Of a DNA stretch of 29,142 bases, positions 1-9,760 are shown piece after piece. Each line of letters opens with the position of its first letter. The first letter of the stretch is position 1. A program made the position numbers and the translations under genes. Under the pieces are notes generated by a model. That model had not been told where the DNA came from, made no database searches, and was given only the letters and a program-made list of their open reading frames with translations. The DNA is taken from NCBI GenBank assembly GCA_033085395.1, contig JANQBS010000392.1, forward strand, positions 1-29,142, in the 5' to 3' direction. Origin of the DNA: Xanthoparmelia taractica (taxonomy: Eukaryota > Ascomycota > Lecanoromycetes > Lecanorales > Parmeliaceae).

Positions 1-148
1 GTGACGGATGGTTTGTAGCTACTGAAAAATCTGACTACATACAAGCGATAGGGCTGAGTAGTGCCAAATTCCAACACATGGCCTACCATTTATTCAACAT
101 TGGTGTTTCACTTTTGTGATGTGATCGGGAAGCAGACATTGTCACGAA

Positions 149-1448
149 ATGCCACTCCAATCTAACCGTGTCCTCGAACGGGCAAAGGGTGCCTACAGAT
201 TGCTCGAGCTCTTAATGTCCAACACAGTCTTCAAAGCACAATCTGTATACATCCCTGATGTCGAACCTAGATTGCAGGTCTCAATCCCGTCCGCTGTTCG
301 TGCCAGCCCATAACTCATACATTACATTTTCATGATCAAAAGCGCTCCTCCACCGACCCCGCAAGAATCCATCCCAAAAATTCCAGGTCAGCGATCGCCT
401 GCAATGGAAAGAATGGCGCTTGTCCGCGAGTATGAGATATACGAGGGGCCGGGTCTTGTCAAGACAAATCCGTTCATAAGAAGACTCCATGACGTTGTCG
501 GACAATGGGAAATGGCTGAGGGCCGCGGCCGTGCTGGCTTTGACATGAGCTCCCCAGCACCCGCCATGTTTGGTTTTCGAATGGATGGAGCATGTCTTGT
601 GGAACGTGCGCTCAGAGTCATACCGTAGAAATTCCGTCCTTCCCAAGATGATTGCCCGTTCGGTCTTGGAAGCACTCGATATTTTCGCGTCTGCAAATGC
701 GATGCATACCGGTAAGCTCTCTCCGCTCTTTAGGTCTCTTTGGTGGTGTTGACAAGATCAGATGTCAATCCGAACAATATATTCTTGTCAAATATTGACA
801 GCGCTTCTCCGGTGGTGAAGTTGGGAGATCTTGGAAACGGTTCGTGACTTGAACGAACCATCTCTATTCTTCCTGACCATCTCAGTGATGCGGGAGGGCT
901 TCAACAAATACCGTATACAACCTATATGGTGTAGGGCGCCGGAGGTATGGCGAGGCTTGGGCTGCTGGCCGTCGTCCGATATATGGTCACTTAGTGTCAC
1001 GGTTTGTGGTCGCACCCTCCGCCTCAGAATCCAGCTAATAGACCAGCTCGCGCATTGGCTGGGGCATAAGGCTATCTTCGGTATCAGTGACAACGTCGAT
1101 GAAGATTTTAGCGAATCTTGGTGCATTGCTAAGATCGACCGACTGATTGGCCCACTGGGTCCACCTGTCCAAAACCCGGAGTACGAGTCGGAATTCCGTA
1201 TGGCTGGTGAATTATCTATGGGCACATACATACATCCTGACATCGATGGGCCAGTACCTTTTATTGACGTGGCCACTCTAGGCCAGGAACTCGAATCTCT
1301 ATCTGGCCCGAAGGTGGATCCGGGGCTCCTGGACTTCATCGGTTCTCTCCTCATCGTTGATCACACCAAAAGACCAACCGCCGCAGAGGCTTTGGAGCAC
1401 CCCTATCCACGCTCCACTGTGACTGAATGTTCTAAATCTATATTTTAA
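149..1448 (+). pseudogene. Decayed Ser/Thr protein kinase-like gene
   Basis: Fungal protein-kinase-like gene. From ATG 149 the frame gives a nucleotide-loop-like region (KGAYRLLE...TVFKAQ) and a beta-3-like FMIKSA with the Lys. Later come the hinge VFEWMEH, the catalytic loop HTDVNPNN, a DLG in place of DFG (KLGDLGN), the RAPEVW and SSDIWSL motifs, and the closing HTKRPTAAEAL. Three introns are clear and phase-consistent: 712-761, 840-885 and 1002-1046. Two defects speak for a pseudogene: an in-frame TAA at 311-313, and a frame change between about 490 and 560, where the VVGQ reading must shift to reach PPCLVFEW. A 494-557 intron (GTTGTC...CAG) would repair the second defect, but its donor is weak and it would remove a probably conserved DVVG. 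The TAA has no splice solution that I could find. The catalytic Asp and Asn are intact. If any product is made it is probably truncated. Confidence 0.75.
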
Positions 1449-3080
1449 GTTGCTTGGCGTGTGCGGCAAAACGCTTATCCAACTACGACAGAAATAGCCC
1501 AAATCAAACCCATGACAACCCTCGCTGCCACAGACAACGGTTCCCTGACAATACTGCCAACGTCTGTATCAATACTGCCAGTTGGAGCTTGAAAAGGCGA
1601 TTGTGTCGGCTCTAAGACATTTACGGCCCAGTAATGATGCCCGTACGATTTGTGTTGCGAGCGGGCTAAATCTTGTTAGAAAGCCACGCAGGAAGATCCG
1701 AATATACCAGAGATAGAACTGACTTGTTGCTTGCTTGGGTCTGAATGTTGCATGAGCCGACCAGAGAGCCGATCGTTCTCATCGAATCCGAACAATGTCG
1801 AATGATTTGCCGGATCTTGGTCACTGACATGCGGCATGGACCTGAGAATTCATGTGCATGATCGTCTTTAATATCATTCATACGTGACACAGATTCTCAA
1901 TTCAAGTTTCCACAGTCAGCATCATCCATGAGGATTGTGCTCTCGAGGCTTCAAGGTGTGTCTCAAGGCTCAAAATTTGGGCAAGACACCCGGAAACACG
2001 GTTGGAGTGTTTCATGCTGGCATACCTTTGTTCATGTCTTTTGATCGGCACTCAAACCCGATTGAAGGACGGAGGCGCTAACCGCATTCGTGACTGTTTA
2101 GAGAGTTTCCTCTATGACGATGTATATAAAAATGTGTGTGTGTGTGAGTTGATGTAGGCTTTAACTTCAAGGTCAGGGGCTCGTCGTTGCTCGTCTGGCG
2201 GGAGGGTTATCGATGTTTGTATAGAAAAGAGTTGGGGTCTAGATAAATATGGCTCCAGCTGCTTACGGACATCTGAGGCCAACTCTGCTTTCCTTCGTGT
2301 TGAGAACAGCTTCCTTTGTAGCCTAACATTTCTCTGAAAAGTCGAATTCAATCAAACTCTTGAAGAGCATTCATTCGTTTCAGGCTTCACATTTGTCCGC
2401 TTTCATGATCGCCATCGGGCAGTGCTCGTCGTCGAGAGCTCTCTTGATCGTATGGCACCAATACTATTTATGTCAAGGAACAATATTGATGTGGTTCAAT
2501 AATGAGTGTGGTGTGTATGAATTGTTTTTTCATCTAAGTGTGTGTGCGCCAGCTAAGTACGGAGAAGCGAGCGCCAAGGCTAGTCATGACCAGCCATACG
2601 CCCATATGATCATATGTTTCATGACAATTTATTTGGCAACGGCTTTTATTGAAAGTTAATTCCTGCGCCTCAGGGGAACATCCTAAACTTGAGTCCAGGT
2701 CGTGTGCCTTGCTGAAACGCCATCTCTTCTCCTGTGCCGAATTTCACGGCCAATAGCTCCCGCGACGGCGTATACTTTAATTTTTAGAGTAAACCTGACC
2801 AAGCAGTCGGCTAACCGTAGAAATAAAATACACAGGGGATAGAAAGTCTATTCAAAGGTTTTCACCTGCCTCTTAGCGACTAACAAAACTTAAAGCTGGC
2901 TGTACACCAGGTGAAAAAACTGACTATTGGCTTAGCGCTGAAATAAAGTTGGCTTTGGAAACCGACGAAGGGATGGTGTATTCGTACTAACTCAAACGGA
3001 ACCTCCTACCAATCTATGGGCATTTCTAGCGGACCATAGACGCGAAGATGGCATCACCCCTGCTACCCGGACGCGTTCGC
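1449..3080. other. Intergenic stretch, no convincing gene
   Basis: This 1.6-kb stretch separates the kinase relic from the MITE. Short open frames occur on both strands (for example minus 2112-2351 and plus 2360-2659), but they show no recognisable motif and no supporting exon structure. A short TG run lies at 2133-2146. I see no RNA gene or coding feature that I can support. Confidence 0.5.
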
Positions 3081-3138
3081 TACTCGTATTCCCTGGGATA
3101 TGCAACTCCCTGGGATATGCCACATTAGGGCTAGGGCT
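3081..3138 (+). repeat. Left terminal inverted repeat of the MITE
   Basis: This 58-bp arm pairs with 3353-3410. The only mismatch to the opposite arm is in the GCCACA/GCAACA segment near 3121. Confidence 0.9.
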
Positions 3139-3352
3139 CGGATAGATCTCTAACCCTGATAGTAAAATTAGGGCTAGGGTTACCATCATCATAACTTCAA
3201 TATCGTATTAAACTCGATATATCTTAGTATAATATACTTTCTTTTTTTTTATTAATAACTATAAAGTATTTAGCAATCTAGAATATTAATTAGAAGGCTC
3301 TATATAGATAGATATATCAAGATAGATCAAAAAAACGTTGAAATTCTAATCT

Positions 3353-3410
3353 AGCCCTAGCCCTAATGTTGCATATCCCAGGGAGTTGCATATCCCAGGG
3401 AATACGAGTA
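3353..3410 (-). repeat. Right terminal inverted repeat of the MITE
   Basis: Reverse-complement partner of 3081-3138. It ends in CGAGTA, so TA abuts the flank on this side too. Confidence 0.9.
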
Positions 3411-3547
3411 AAGCGGCAGCGTTGTCTCGCGTTTCAGGAAGGTTTGCCGACACTAGCGAAATCCAAAGTCAGACCGGAGTGAAGAAGGAAAGTCGGACAT
3501 ATATCATATGGCTCTTGCTATTCTTCAGATCTTGGATTACTTCACGC

Positions 3548-4798
3548 ATGGCTTCTTACAACTCCGAGGCTCCCGTGTTGGATACCTATCAAGCTGTTGT
3601 CTCTGCTTACAGTGATTTTCTCACCGTTGCGATCCACACTATCCTCTACGAGCGGAATATCTATCCTCAAACCTCATTCATCAAAGCCCGCAAGTACAAT
3701 TATCCCGTGAGGCAGAGCAGACACCCGAGGCTGTGCAAATGGATAATGGACGCTGTTGCTTCAGTCGAAGCGGAGATGTTGAAGGTATTGACATATCTCT
3801 TATATATGGTGTAGTTGTATCCAGACAGGCGTTGCAATGCCTTCCTATTCAGGGAATTGCTGAATTTTGAAGGCATCGAATGCTATGTGGAAAGTGTCAC
3901 ACGGTTTCCGAGTACTCTGGGCTGCTGGCTATATAGTTCGCTACTTGAACAAAGTAGTCCTAGGTGAAATTGAGTGAGATCAAGTGAACGGTCTGCCCAG
4001 GGGTCTCTCTTACATATAGCTGGGCTCAGTATCCATGGATTTGCAAAGCTATGCATCCCCGAACAGCTGCAGATCTACGATGCGGCACGTAACAACGTCT
4101 TGTGGAGTCGCTGATCATCCTGAAAATCATAGTGCTCCGTTGCGCAAACCTCAGTCGTCATCCATGCCCCTCCACCTAGCTCTAAGCCCCTCGAACGCTA
4201 CGTCTTCTCCACCGCATCCTTCCCCCGCATCCAACCCTCAGAAACCCTCACGACTCTCGCTCCTCCCTTTGCCAGCGACCCCGCGAGCGCCGACAAACCT
4301 ACTGACATGCCCTCACCCACTGCACCCAGACCTGCAGACCTCAAGAAATTCAACCCTCCCCCTACATCCGATCTCCCAGAGCAGTTCCGCGCCACCCTCG
4401 CCCGGTTATCCACTTCTCTGACGCGCCTGAATCCCTTGCCGGAAGACTGCAGCTTTACACTTGCCATCGAACTGCGAGATGAAGAAGGTGTGGACGCGCC
4501 GATAGGAAGAGGAGATCGCTGGATCGCTGCTGAGCCGGGCCTGCAGAAAGAGCGGAGAAGGGAGGGTGGCGGATATGGAGGGTTTGAGGGTAGCAGTGGC
4601 GATGTAGAGGACGAAAGCTTCAGGGTAGGAGAAAGTCAGAAGGGGAAGGATTTGGGAGGCGTGCGGACCACGCCGGTGAGAGCGCTCGAGGCCGGAGCGT
4701 TTAGGATGGAGGTGTGGATTGAAGAGGGGAAAGGGAAATTCCAGGCGCACGTGGAAGACAACGACGACGACGAGCATGAGTATGATCGTGACTCATGA
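3548..4798 (+). CDS. REV7: REV7 orthologue, HORMA subunit of DNA polymerase zeta
   Basis: Non-catalytic HORMA subunit of translesion DNA polymerase zeta (MAD2L2 family), which binds Rev3 and Rev1 in the nucleus. Exon 1 is 3548-3784 (79 aa) and exon 2 is 4133-4798; phases close to 300 aa. Exon 1 has the family pattern DFLTVAIHTILYERNIYP, then KYNYPV and HPRL. Exon 2 continues with SVVIHAPPP, PLERYVFSTASFPRI, EQFRATLARLSTSL, PLPEDCSFTLAIEL, DAPIG, RTTPVRALEAG and MEVWIEE, the order expected for fungal Rev7. The C-terminus is acidic. The ATG at 3548 starts just before the HORMA core; an open frame runs upstream into the MITE but lacks similarity. The 348-bp intron (3785-4132) is unusually long for this window. 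The protein is longer than human MAD2L2 (211 aa) because of Pro-rich and Gly/Glu-rich inserts. Confidence 0.9.
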
Positions 4799-4891
4799 GG
4801 CCGATGGGTCGATGAGCCAATTCCGTGACCATAGCAATGGATTAGAGTGACCTCTTTACCATTCCATTCCCACTGATTTCTGCCCTTGTAC

Positions 4892-5233
4892 TCAAAATAG
4901 CCACACAAGCGCACAAAGGCCCATGCATATCACCGCCTTCCCCACCGACTTCCCCTCCCTCACTTTCGAAACCAGTCCCACTACCAGCAGCACAAATGCC
5001 ATCCCTCCGCCCAGCCTCCTGCTCCGAGGCACCAAGAGCATAAGGCCGCACAGAATATCCAATACACCGACAAATTCTCGCCGCGTGATTGAACTTGTGG
5101 TGGTAGAGTTTTTCCGCTCTAGGACTATCTGCTCCGGCGTTATTGGCGAGTTGAGTCTGGCAAAGCCGGCTGAGAGTACGGTGAAGGATAAAATAAGGGC
5201 GGAGAGAAGGGAGAGGATTGTTGTGAAAGACAT
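4892..5233 (-). CDS. Small membrane protein, possibly DoxX-like
   Basis: Single-exon protein of 113 aa. It has a hydrophobic N-terminus (residues about 3-25, possible signal anchor), a polar Thr/Ser-rich stretch around 40-50, then three close hydrophobic helices (about 54-68, 76-90 and 97-112) ending at the C-terminus in VWLF. The block RREFVGVLDILCGLMLLVP with a following GGG..FVLLVVG resembles small DoxX-like or related four-helix membrane proteins; the family call is tentative and no function is assigned. It is convergent with REV7, with 93 bp between the stop codons. Confidence 0.6.
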   Translation of the reverse strand: MSFTTILSLLSALILSFTVLSAGFARLNSPITPEQIVLERKNSTTTSSITRREFVGVLDILCGLMLLVPRSRRLGGGMAFVLLVVGLVSKVREGKSVGKAVICMGLCALVWLF

Positions 5234-5908
5234 GGTGGAGTGAAAGAGACTCGCTGGGGAGTAATTTATTTAGTAAAAATGATACCACCTTCCTATTTGA
5301 GGGTTTTGTCACGAGCCAACTTTGAAAATCGTGGTTTGATTGTGCACATTTGTGCACATTTCCCCACTCCACTAATGTTTGACTTTTAGTGGTAGCTTCC
5401 CACGTGTTTTTGACAGCGGGATCGTCCGTAAGCTAAGCCCTTTTGAACTGTGTTGATGCCAGGCCTACTTTAGCTCCACATTACCCTTCTGGTGCTTAAA
5501 GGTATGAAAGCCTATTAGCAAGGACAAGAGATTTCTGCAACAGCAGACTACATGCAGGGTAATGCAGGGCAAGACCAGCCTGCTAACTTTCAGCCTGGGA
5601 ACCCACAAACGCCCTGCTTCTACCCATTACGAAGTCCTCCCATGATATAGCGGCTGATGTTGCTATTCGACCAATTGTTGCAATGTACGCGAGAGTTGTT
5701 CTTTATTTCCACTTCATTCACCACGTCTTGCACTTTCAGCACTTGTGTCAAGAGCCTTTTCTAATAGATGCCTCGAGTATTTTCTATCCAGTAAATCCGC
5801 GCAGCGTTAGGGTATATCCTTATTCGATCAAAGCCACTGGTATCATCAGTGCTTGGGGCCCTTGAAGACCCTCCCCGCCGCTCTTAAAGTAGATGGCGAT
5901 CAATGTCA
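5234..5908. other. Intergenic region with a 10-bp tandem repeat
   Basis: It holds the promoter of the small membrane protein gene and the 3' flank of the carrier gene. The decamer TGTGCACATT occurs twice in tandem at 5341-5360, about 110 bp upstream of that gene's ATG, and contains the palindrome GTGCAC. I see no gene here; the short open frame at 5683-5865 has no supporting features. Confidence 0.5.
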
Positions 5909-7975
5909 TCATGGCAACCCTAGCGCGGCTTTCAAATTATCATATACAACATAAGTAATCGAGACAGCCGGTACCACCTTCAACAGATTGGGCGTGATAC
6001 CCTTGAACAATCCCCTTACCCCCTCCCCCTCGATCGTCTTAACCGTCACATCCCACATCCCGTTGTAGGTCGGTGGATGTATAGCCGTGCCTTGACTTTG
6101 TAGTCTCGTTCGAAGCAGATTGAGCGGATAGACGCTACTAGCGCCAAACGCTCCACTAAAAGCGCCAATAGCAGCCGTAGTAACGTTGCTCAGCGCCACA
6201 TCATTCTCATCACATTTTTTTAGGCGCGCTTTGCGCTTGGTGATGATCTGCTTGAGATATTCGAAGGTAGTAAGGTCGATGGCACTGTAAGGGAACATGC
6301 CAACGAGACCCATAGGAAGGCCGCGGTAAAAGGGGCGAACACCACTGGTAGCCCACATCTTACGAGCAGTGGCGAGGATTAAGGCATTGCCGTGAAGGCC
6401 ACCTTTGATGGTCTCATTTTGAACACGGCTGGGTTAGAGTCAGTGTTTGGGTTGACGCTTCGGAACGGATGGGATTCGGGCTTACAATTTCAGAGTATCC
6501 AGTGGATAGACACAGAATCTAGATCAAAGTAAGTAATGCTTGCTAGAGATACCAGATAGAGGGATTAACTGTGAGATCATTCCTCCCATTCCAGCGGCGA
6601 AGAACTGTGTCCAAGGCTTCAGGGCTTTCGGATCATCATGACCTTCAACGCGTGCCAGCAGACGTTTAGAACCCTGCGGCATTGGTCAGCTTGAAATGTT
6701 TCAAGATGTCTACTTCTATACCTCATAACTGCCAAACTTGATGGCGGACTCTGGCATTACTTTGATGACATTGAGGCCATTCCCAGCGAACAGACTTCGC
6801 ATACCTCCCATACGCCATAATGCCTGGGTTGCCTCTACCAAGGGTCTCCCTGCTGTCTTCGCTGCTTTCAAAGGAGCTCCCGACTTTGCGTGGTTTATTG
6901 CGTCGTCCTTGACCCCAACTTGCGCTATAAGGTACACCTTCAGGCGGTCCAAAGGTGCAGTCGCTGTTCGAGAGACAACGCCTGCGATTCCGCCGGCCAC
7001 GAAGTAACCTACCGGAAGGGAAAGATCCGTCAGCAGGAGCATTTCTCTGGGCGCATGTTGATCTTCTGCAGACTGGTCCGGGTCATAAATGTCTTCATAT
7101 TGAGCGTCCTGATCGCCCGGATCCCAGGGGAAAGTGACCTGTACAGAGTTTGCTGTAGCTTGTGCGGAAGCTTTCTGTTCGACTACCAGTGACGTGGGGT
7201 TTAGGCGACTTTTCACAGTGGCCGGTTTGGCTAGGCCGAACAAAGCTGCAAAGAGAGTCCAAGGAAAGTGGATTTTACCTAGTCCCTCCACGGCATCGTC
7301 TGATATGTGCACATCCCCCTCTGGATTGACGGTGACGGTGGAAGAATAGTAGGAAAGCACTGCTCGTAAATTCGGGGTATTCGCCGGGATGAACAGCAGA
7401 AAGTCCCTTAGAATTTGTTGTATTAGCATATAGTAGAATCCTTAGAGACACATCTGGGTACCTCCACTCATCAAATGTGATGACACCGTCGTGGTTGGTA
7501 TCAACCTCGGAGAAGAATTGATCAAGCTTTGTTCCTGGCAGCTTTATCCCAGCTCTTTCAAAAGCCGATCTCACTTCTCCTTTATCCAATTGGCCATTGT
7601 GATCTCGATCGATGCTCTTAAAGAGTTGCCAGAGCTCCTTCTCCGTCTGTTCGACGAACATTCGAAATTCTGATTGGCTCCTCAGCTACGTGCCATATTG
7701 GCGTTCCCTTTGAACGCACCAGAGTAATCAATACGGCCATCTTCATTCGTATCCACAGCTTTCATGACGTCTTGGAGAAGGGAGTCCGCGTTCTTGAGAG
7801 CTACATTGAATGTCAGGAAGCTTCCTAGCAGAATGAGGTGGTACAAACGATGGTTTATGTTGCTGAGCCCCTTCTTCAGGCCATTGAGATTCAATCGACC
7901 CTCGTTCCGAGTGTCCAATGTCTTCCATAACTTGTCAACTCGGGCATCTTGGGCGGTCTGGTCTTCACCGTCCAT
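5909..7975 (-). CDS. SAL1: Mitochondrial Ca2+-dependent ATP-Mg/Pi carrier (SAL1/SCaMC type)
   Basis: Inner-membrane SLC25 carrier exchanging ATP-Mg for phosphate, with an EF-hand regulatory domain facing the intermembrane space. Seven exons: 7975-7849, 7800-7720, 7669-7462, 7406-6722, 6673-6570, 6518-6486 and 6428-5909. The sum is 1758 bp, giving 585 aa in frame; yeast Sal1 is 545 aa. The N-terminal half has four EF-hand-like loops (DTRNEGRLNLNG, DTNEDGRIDYSE, DRDHNGQLDKGE, DTNHDGVITFDE); the first is the least canonical. The C-terminal half has three carrier repeats with signatures APLDRLK, YPLDTLK and YPLNLLRTR, plus MPESAIKFGSYE and FYRGLPMGLVGM typical of the subfamily. Introns are 48-57 bp. 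Exon 6 is only 33 bp and encodes the second carrier signature. Divergent from SSN8. Confidence 0.93.
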
Positions 7976-8487
7976 TAGGCCAGAAGGTCAAATTAGCGCT
8001 GTTGATTCATGGCCTCCGGAGAGAAGCAGATTTCTCGCTTGTTGTCCAGAAATAGGACTAAGCCATAATCTTCGAAGAGACTCAATAAATGCCCGTACAG
8101 GATCTCAGCACAATACGATGGTTGAGGTCGTGATTGTAGGTGCTGAGATTTGGTTAATTGAGGATTTTATTATTTACTTGTTGTGATAGCAGCAGCGGCA
8201 CCAGCGGGGTCAGGCTGGCGGCTAAATTTCGGCTCGGACCGCGAAAAGTCTGGCATTCATCCTTCCGGGATTCAGTGTATCGGCCCGAAGGTGAGTTTGC
8301 TCAAGGTAATGCCTACTTCGTACAGTGTTACTGTAGCATAGATTAAGCGGCAGTGGCACCTTTCCCTTTGCTTTCCTCTAGCCTGGACCCAAAGGTCGAA
8401 TGTTGTGGTCACAATGATATTATTATCTCGTCGATGTCCGTATCGCGAGGCATTCTGAGTCGCATCTCGACTACCACATATTGAGAC
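7976..8487. promoter_or_regulatory. Shared intergenic promoter region of the carrier and SSN8 genes
   Basis: These 512 bp separate two divergent start codons (7975 on minus, 8488 on plus), so both promoters must lie here or overlap it. I could not identify a specific, well-supported element. Confidence 0.5.
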
Positions 8488-9508
8488 ATGGCAGCAAACT
8501 ACTGGGCGTCGACACAGCGCCGCCACTGGCAGGTTTCTAGTGAAACTCTGGCAGAAATCCGGCAAAAGCTTGAGGATGACGATCGCGCTCTGGTGCAGCA
8601 ATATCCACTGCCAGACCGTCGTTTACTCAGCCAGTTCTTCAATCAGCGTACGTACTCACATGCCTTGTTGAACACGGCAGAATTCTTGACAAAAGTACAT
8701 TAGAGTTGGGCAAATTGGGGAAGAAACTGGTGGTAAGGCAGCAAGCTCTTGCCACAGCACAAGTTTATCTCCGCAGATTCTACAGCAAAGTGGAGATTCG
8801 CCGCACAAACCCTTACCTCGTCCTAGCTACTGCTTTATATTTGGCTTGCAAGATGGAGGAATGCCCTCAGCATATCAGAGTTGTCGTCAGCGAAGCTCGC
8901 CAAATGTGGCCAGGTTCGTTTGATTGGATTGTGCCTCACTTCATCCTCGCTGAAGAAAAATTCATGCAGACTTCATCATCTCGGATGTTTCAAAACTAGG
9001 CGAATGCGAGTTCTACTTGATCTCCGAGATGGATTCCCAGCTCATCATTCATCACCCTTACCGTACCTTGCAGGATCTCCAGACCACATTGAACATGGCA
9101 CAAGATGACACTTCGCTGGCATGGTCCATCATCAATGATCACTATATGACTGACTTACCGCTTCTCTATCCACCACATGTGATCGCGGTCACTGCAATCT
9201 TCCTGGCCCTGACATTGAAGCCAACGCAGGCAGGTTTGCAGGCCGCAGCGAGCACCGCAGCAGCTCTTAACAATGCCGCACCCATGACGAAGGACCAATC
9301 TGGAAGCGTGCACGGAGGTCAAAGTACCCAGCAGAAGAAGGTGCAGAACCTTGTCAGCTGGCTGGCCGAAGGCGAGATCGACATCAAGGCAGCTGTCGAA
9401 TGCTCACAAGAAATCATATCACTTTATGATATATTAGAGCAGTATGCTGAAAAAACTTGCAAAGAGCAGATAGCTCGCTTCGTTAAAGCTAGGGGCCTTG
9501 ACAAATGA
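8488..9508 (+). CDS. SSN8: RNA polymerase II holoenzyme cyclin-like subunit (cyclin C, Ssn8/Srb11)
   Basis: Cyclin partner of the Mediator kinase Cdk8 (Ssn3), acting in the nucleus in transcriptional control. Exons are 8488-8647, 8704-8913 and 8970-9508; phases close to 302 aa, the usual length for filamentous fungi. The N-terminus MAANYWASTQRRHW is the hallmark of the family. It is followed by LVQQYPLPDRRLL, VRQQALATAQVYLRRFY, VEIRRTNPYLVLATALYLACKMEECPQ, LGECEFYLISEMDSQL, HHPYRTL, WSIINDHYMTDLPLL and PPHVIAVTAIFLA. The protein ends ARFVKARGLDK. The two cyclin folds are complete. Both introns are 56 bp. Confidence 0.96.
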
Positions 9509-9760
9509 GACGCCAGTATGTTGAGGGATTGACTGGCAAAAACACCGCTATTTTCTAACGCCAAACTCTGCTGATGCTAATACTTGCACCATAAAGAGTG
9601 TGACGACAACTACCCGTACACATATCTAACTTGATCGACAATATCTCCTGTTTCTCCGCTCGAGAAAATGCCGTTGAGAGACATGCACGCAGGATATTCC
9701 TCACTCAAAAGTGATTCGTGTTGCTTCTGCTCATTGTGTCAGTGGGTAGATGAACCTGTC

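Larger units (their letters stand above)
3081..3410. mobile_element. MITE with 58-bp terminal inverted repeats
   Basis: The left end (3081-3138) and the reverse complement of the right end (3353-3410) match at 57 of 58 positions. Each end starts TACTCGTATTCCCTGGG and contains two copies of a CCCTGGGATATGC unit. The inner edge of each arm reads TTAGGGCTAGGG, which resembles telomere-repeat sequence. The 214-bp core is AT-rich and has no open frame, so the element is non-autonomous. The outermost bases are TA on both sides, which fits a TA target duplication as made by Tc1/mariner-type transposases; that class assignment is inference. The near identity of the arms suggests recent insertion or strong constraint. 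Confidence 0.9.

Noticed and set aside
2112..2351. Minus-strand 79-codon open frame in the left intergenic region
   Set aside because: No recognisable motif, no paired exons, and it begins beside a TG repeat; probably a chance frame.
3100..3190. Internal telomeric repeat
   Set aside because: TTAGGGCTAGGG occurs only as part of the MITE arms, not as a TTAGGG array.
3386..3547. In-frame N-terminal extension of REV7 into the MITE
   Set aside because: The extra residues come from the MITE terminus and show no Rev7 similarity; the ATG at 3548 gives the normal N-terminus.
4035..4421. Plus-strand Ser/Pro-rich frame overlapping REV7
   Set aside because: It is a shifted reading of REV7 exon 2; the real frame gives PLERYVFSTASFPRI.
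4842..5372. Longer minus-strand frame over the small membrane protein
   Set aside because: Shadow frame of the 113-aa gene with less sensible composition and no family features.
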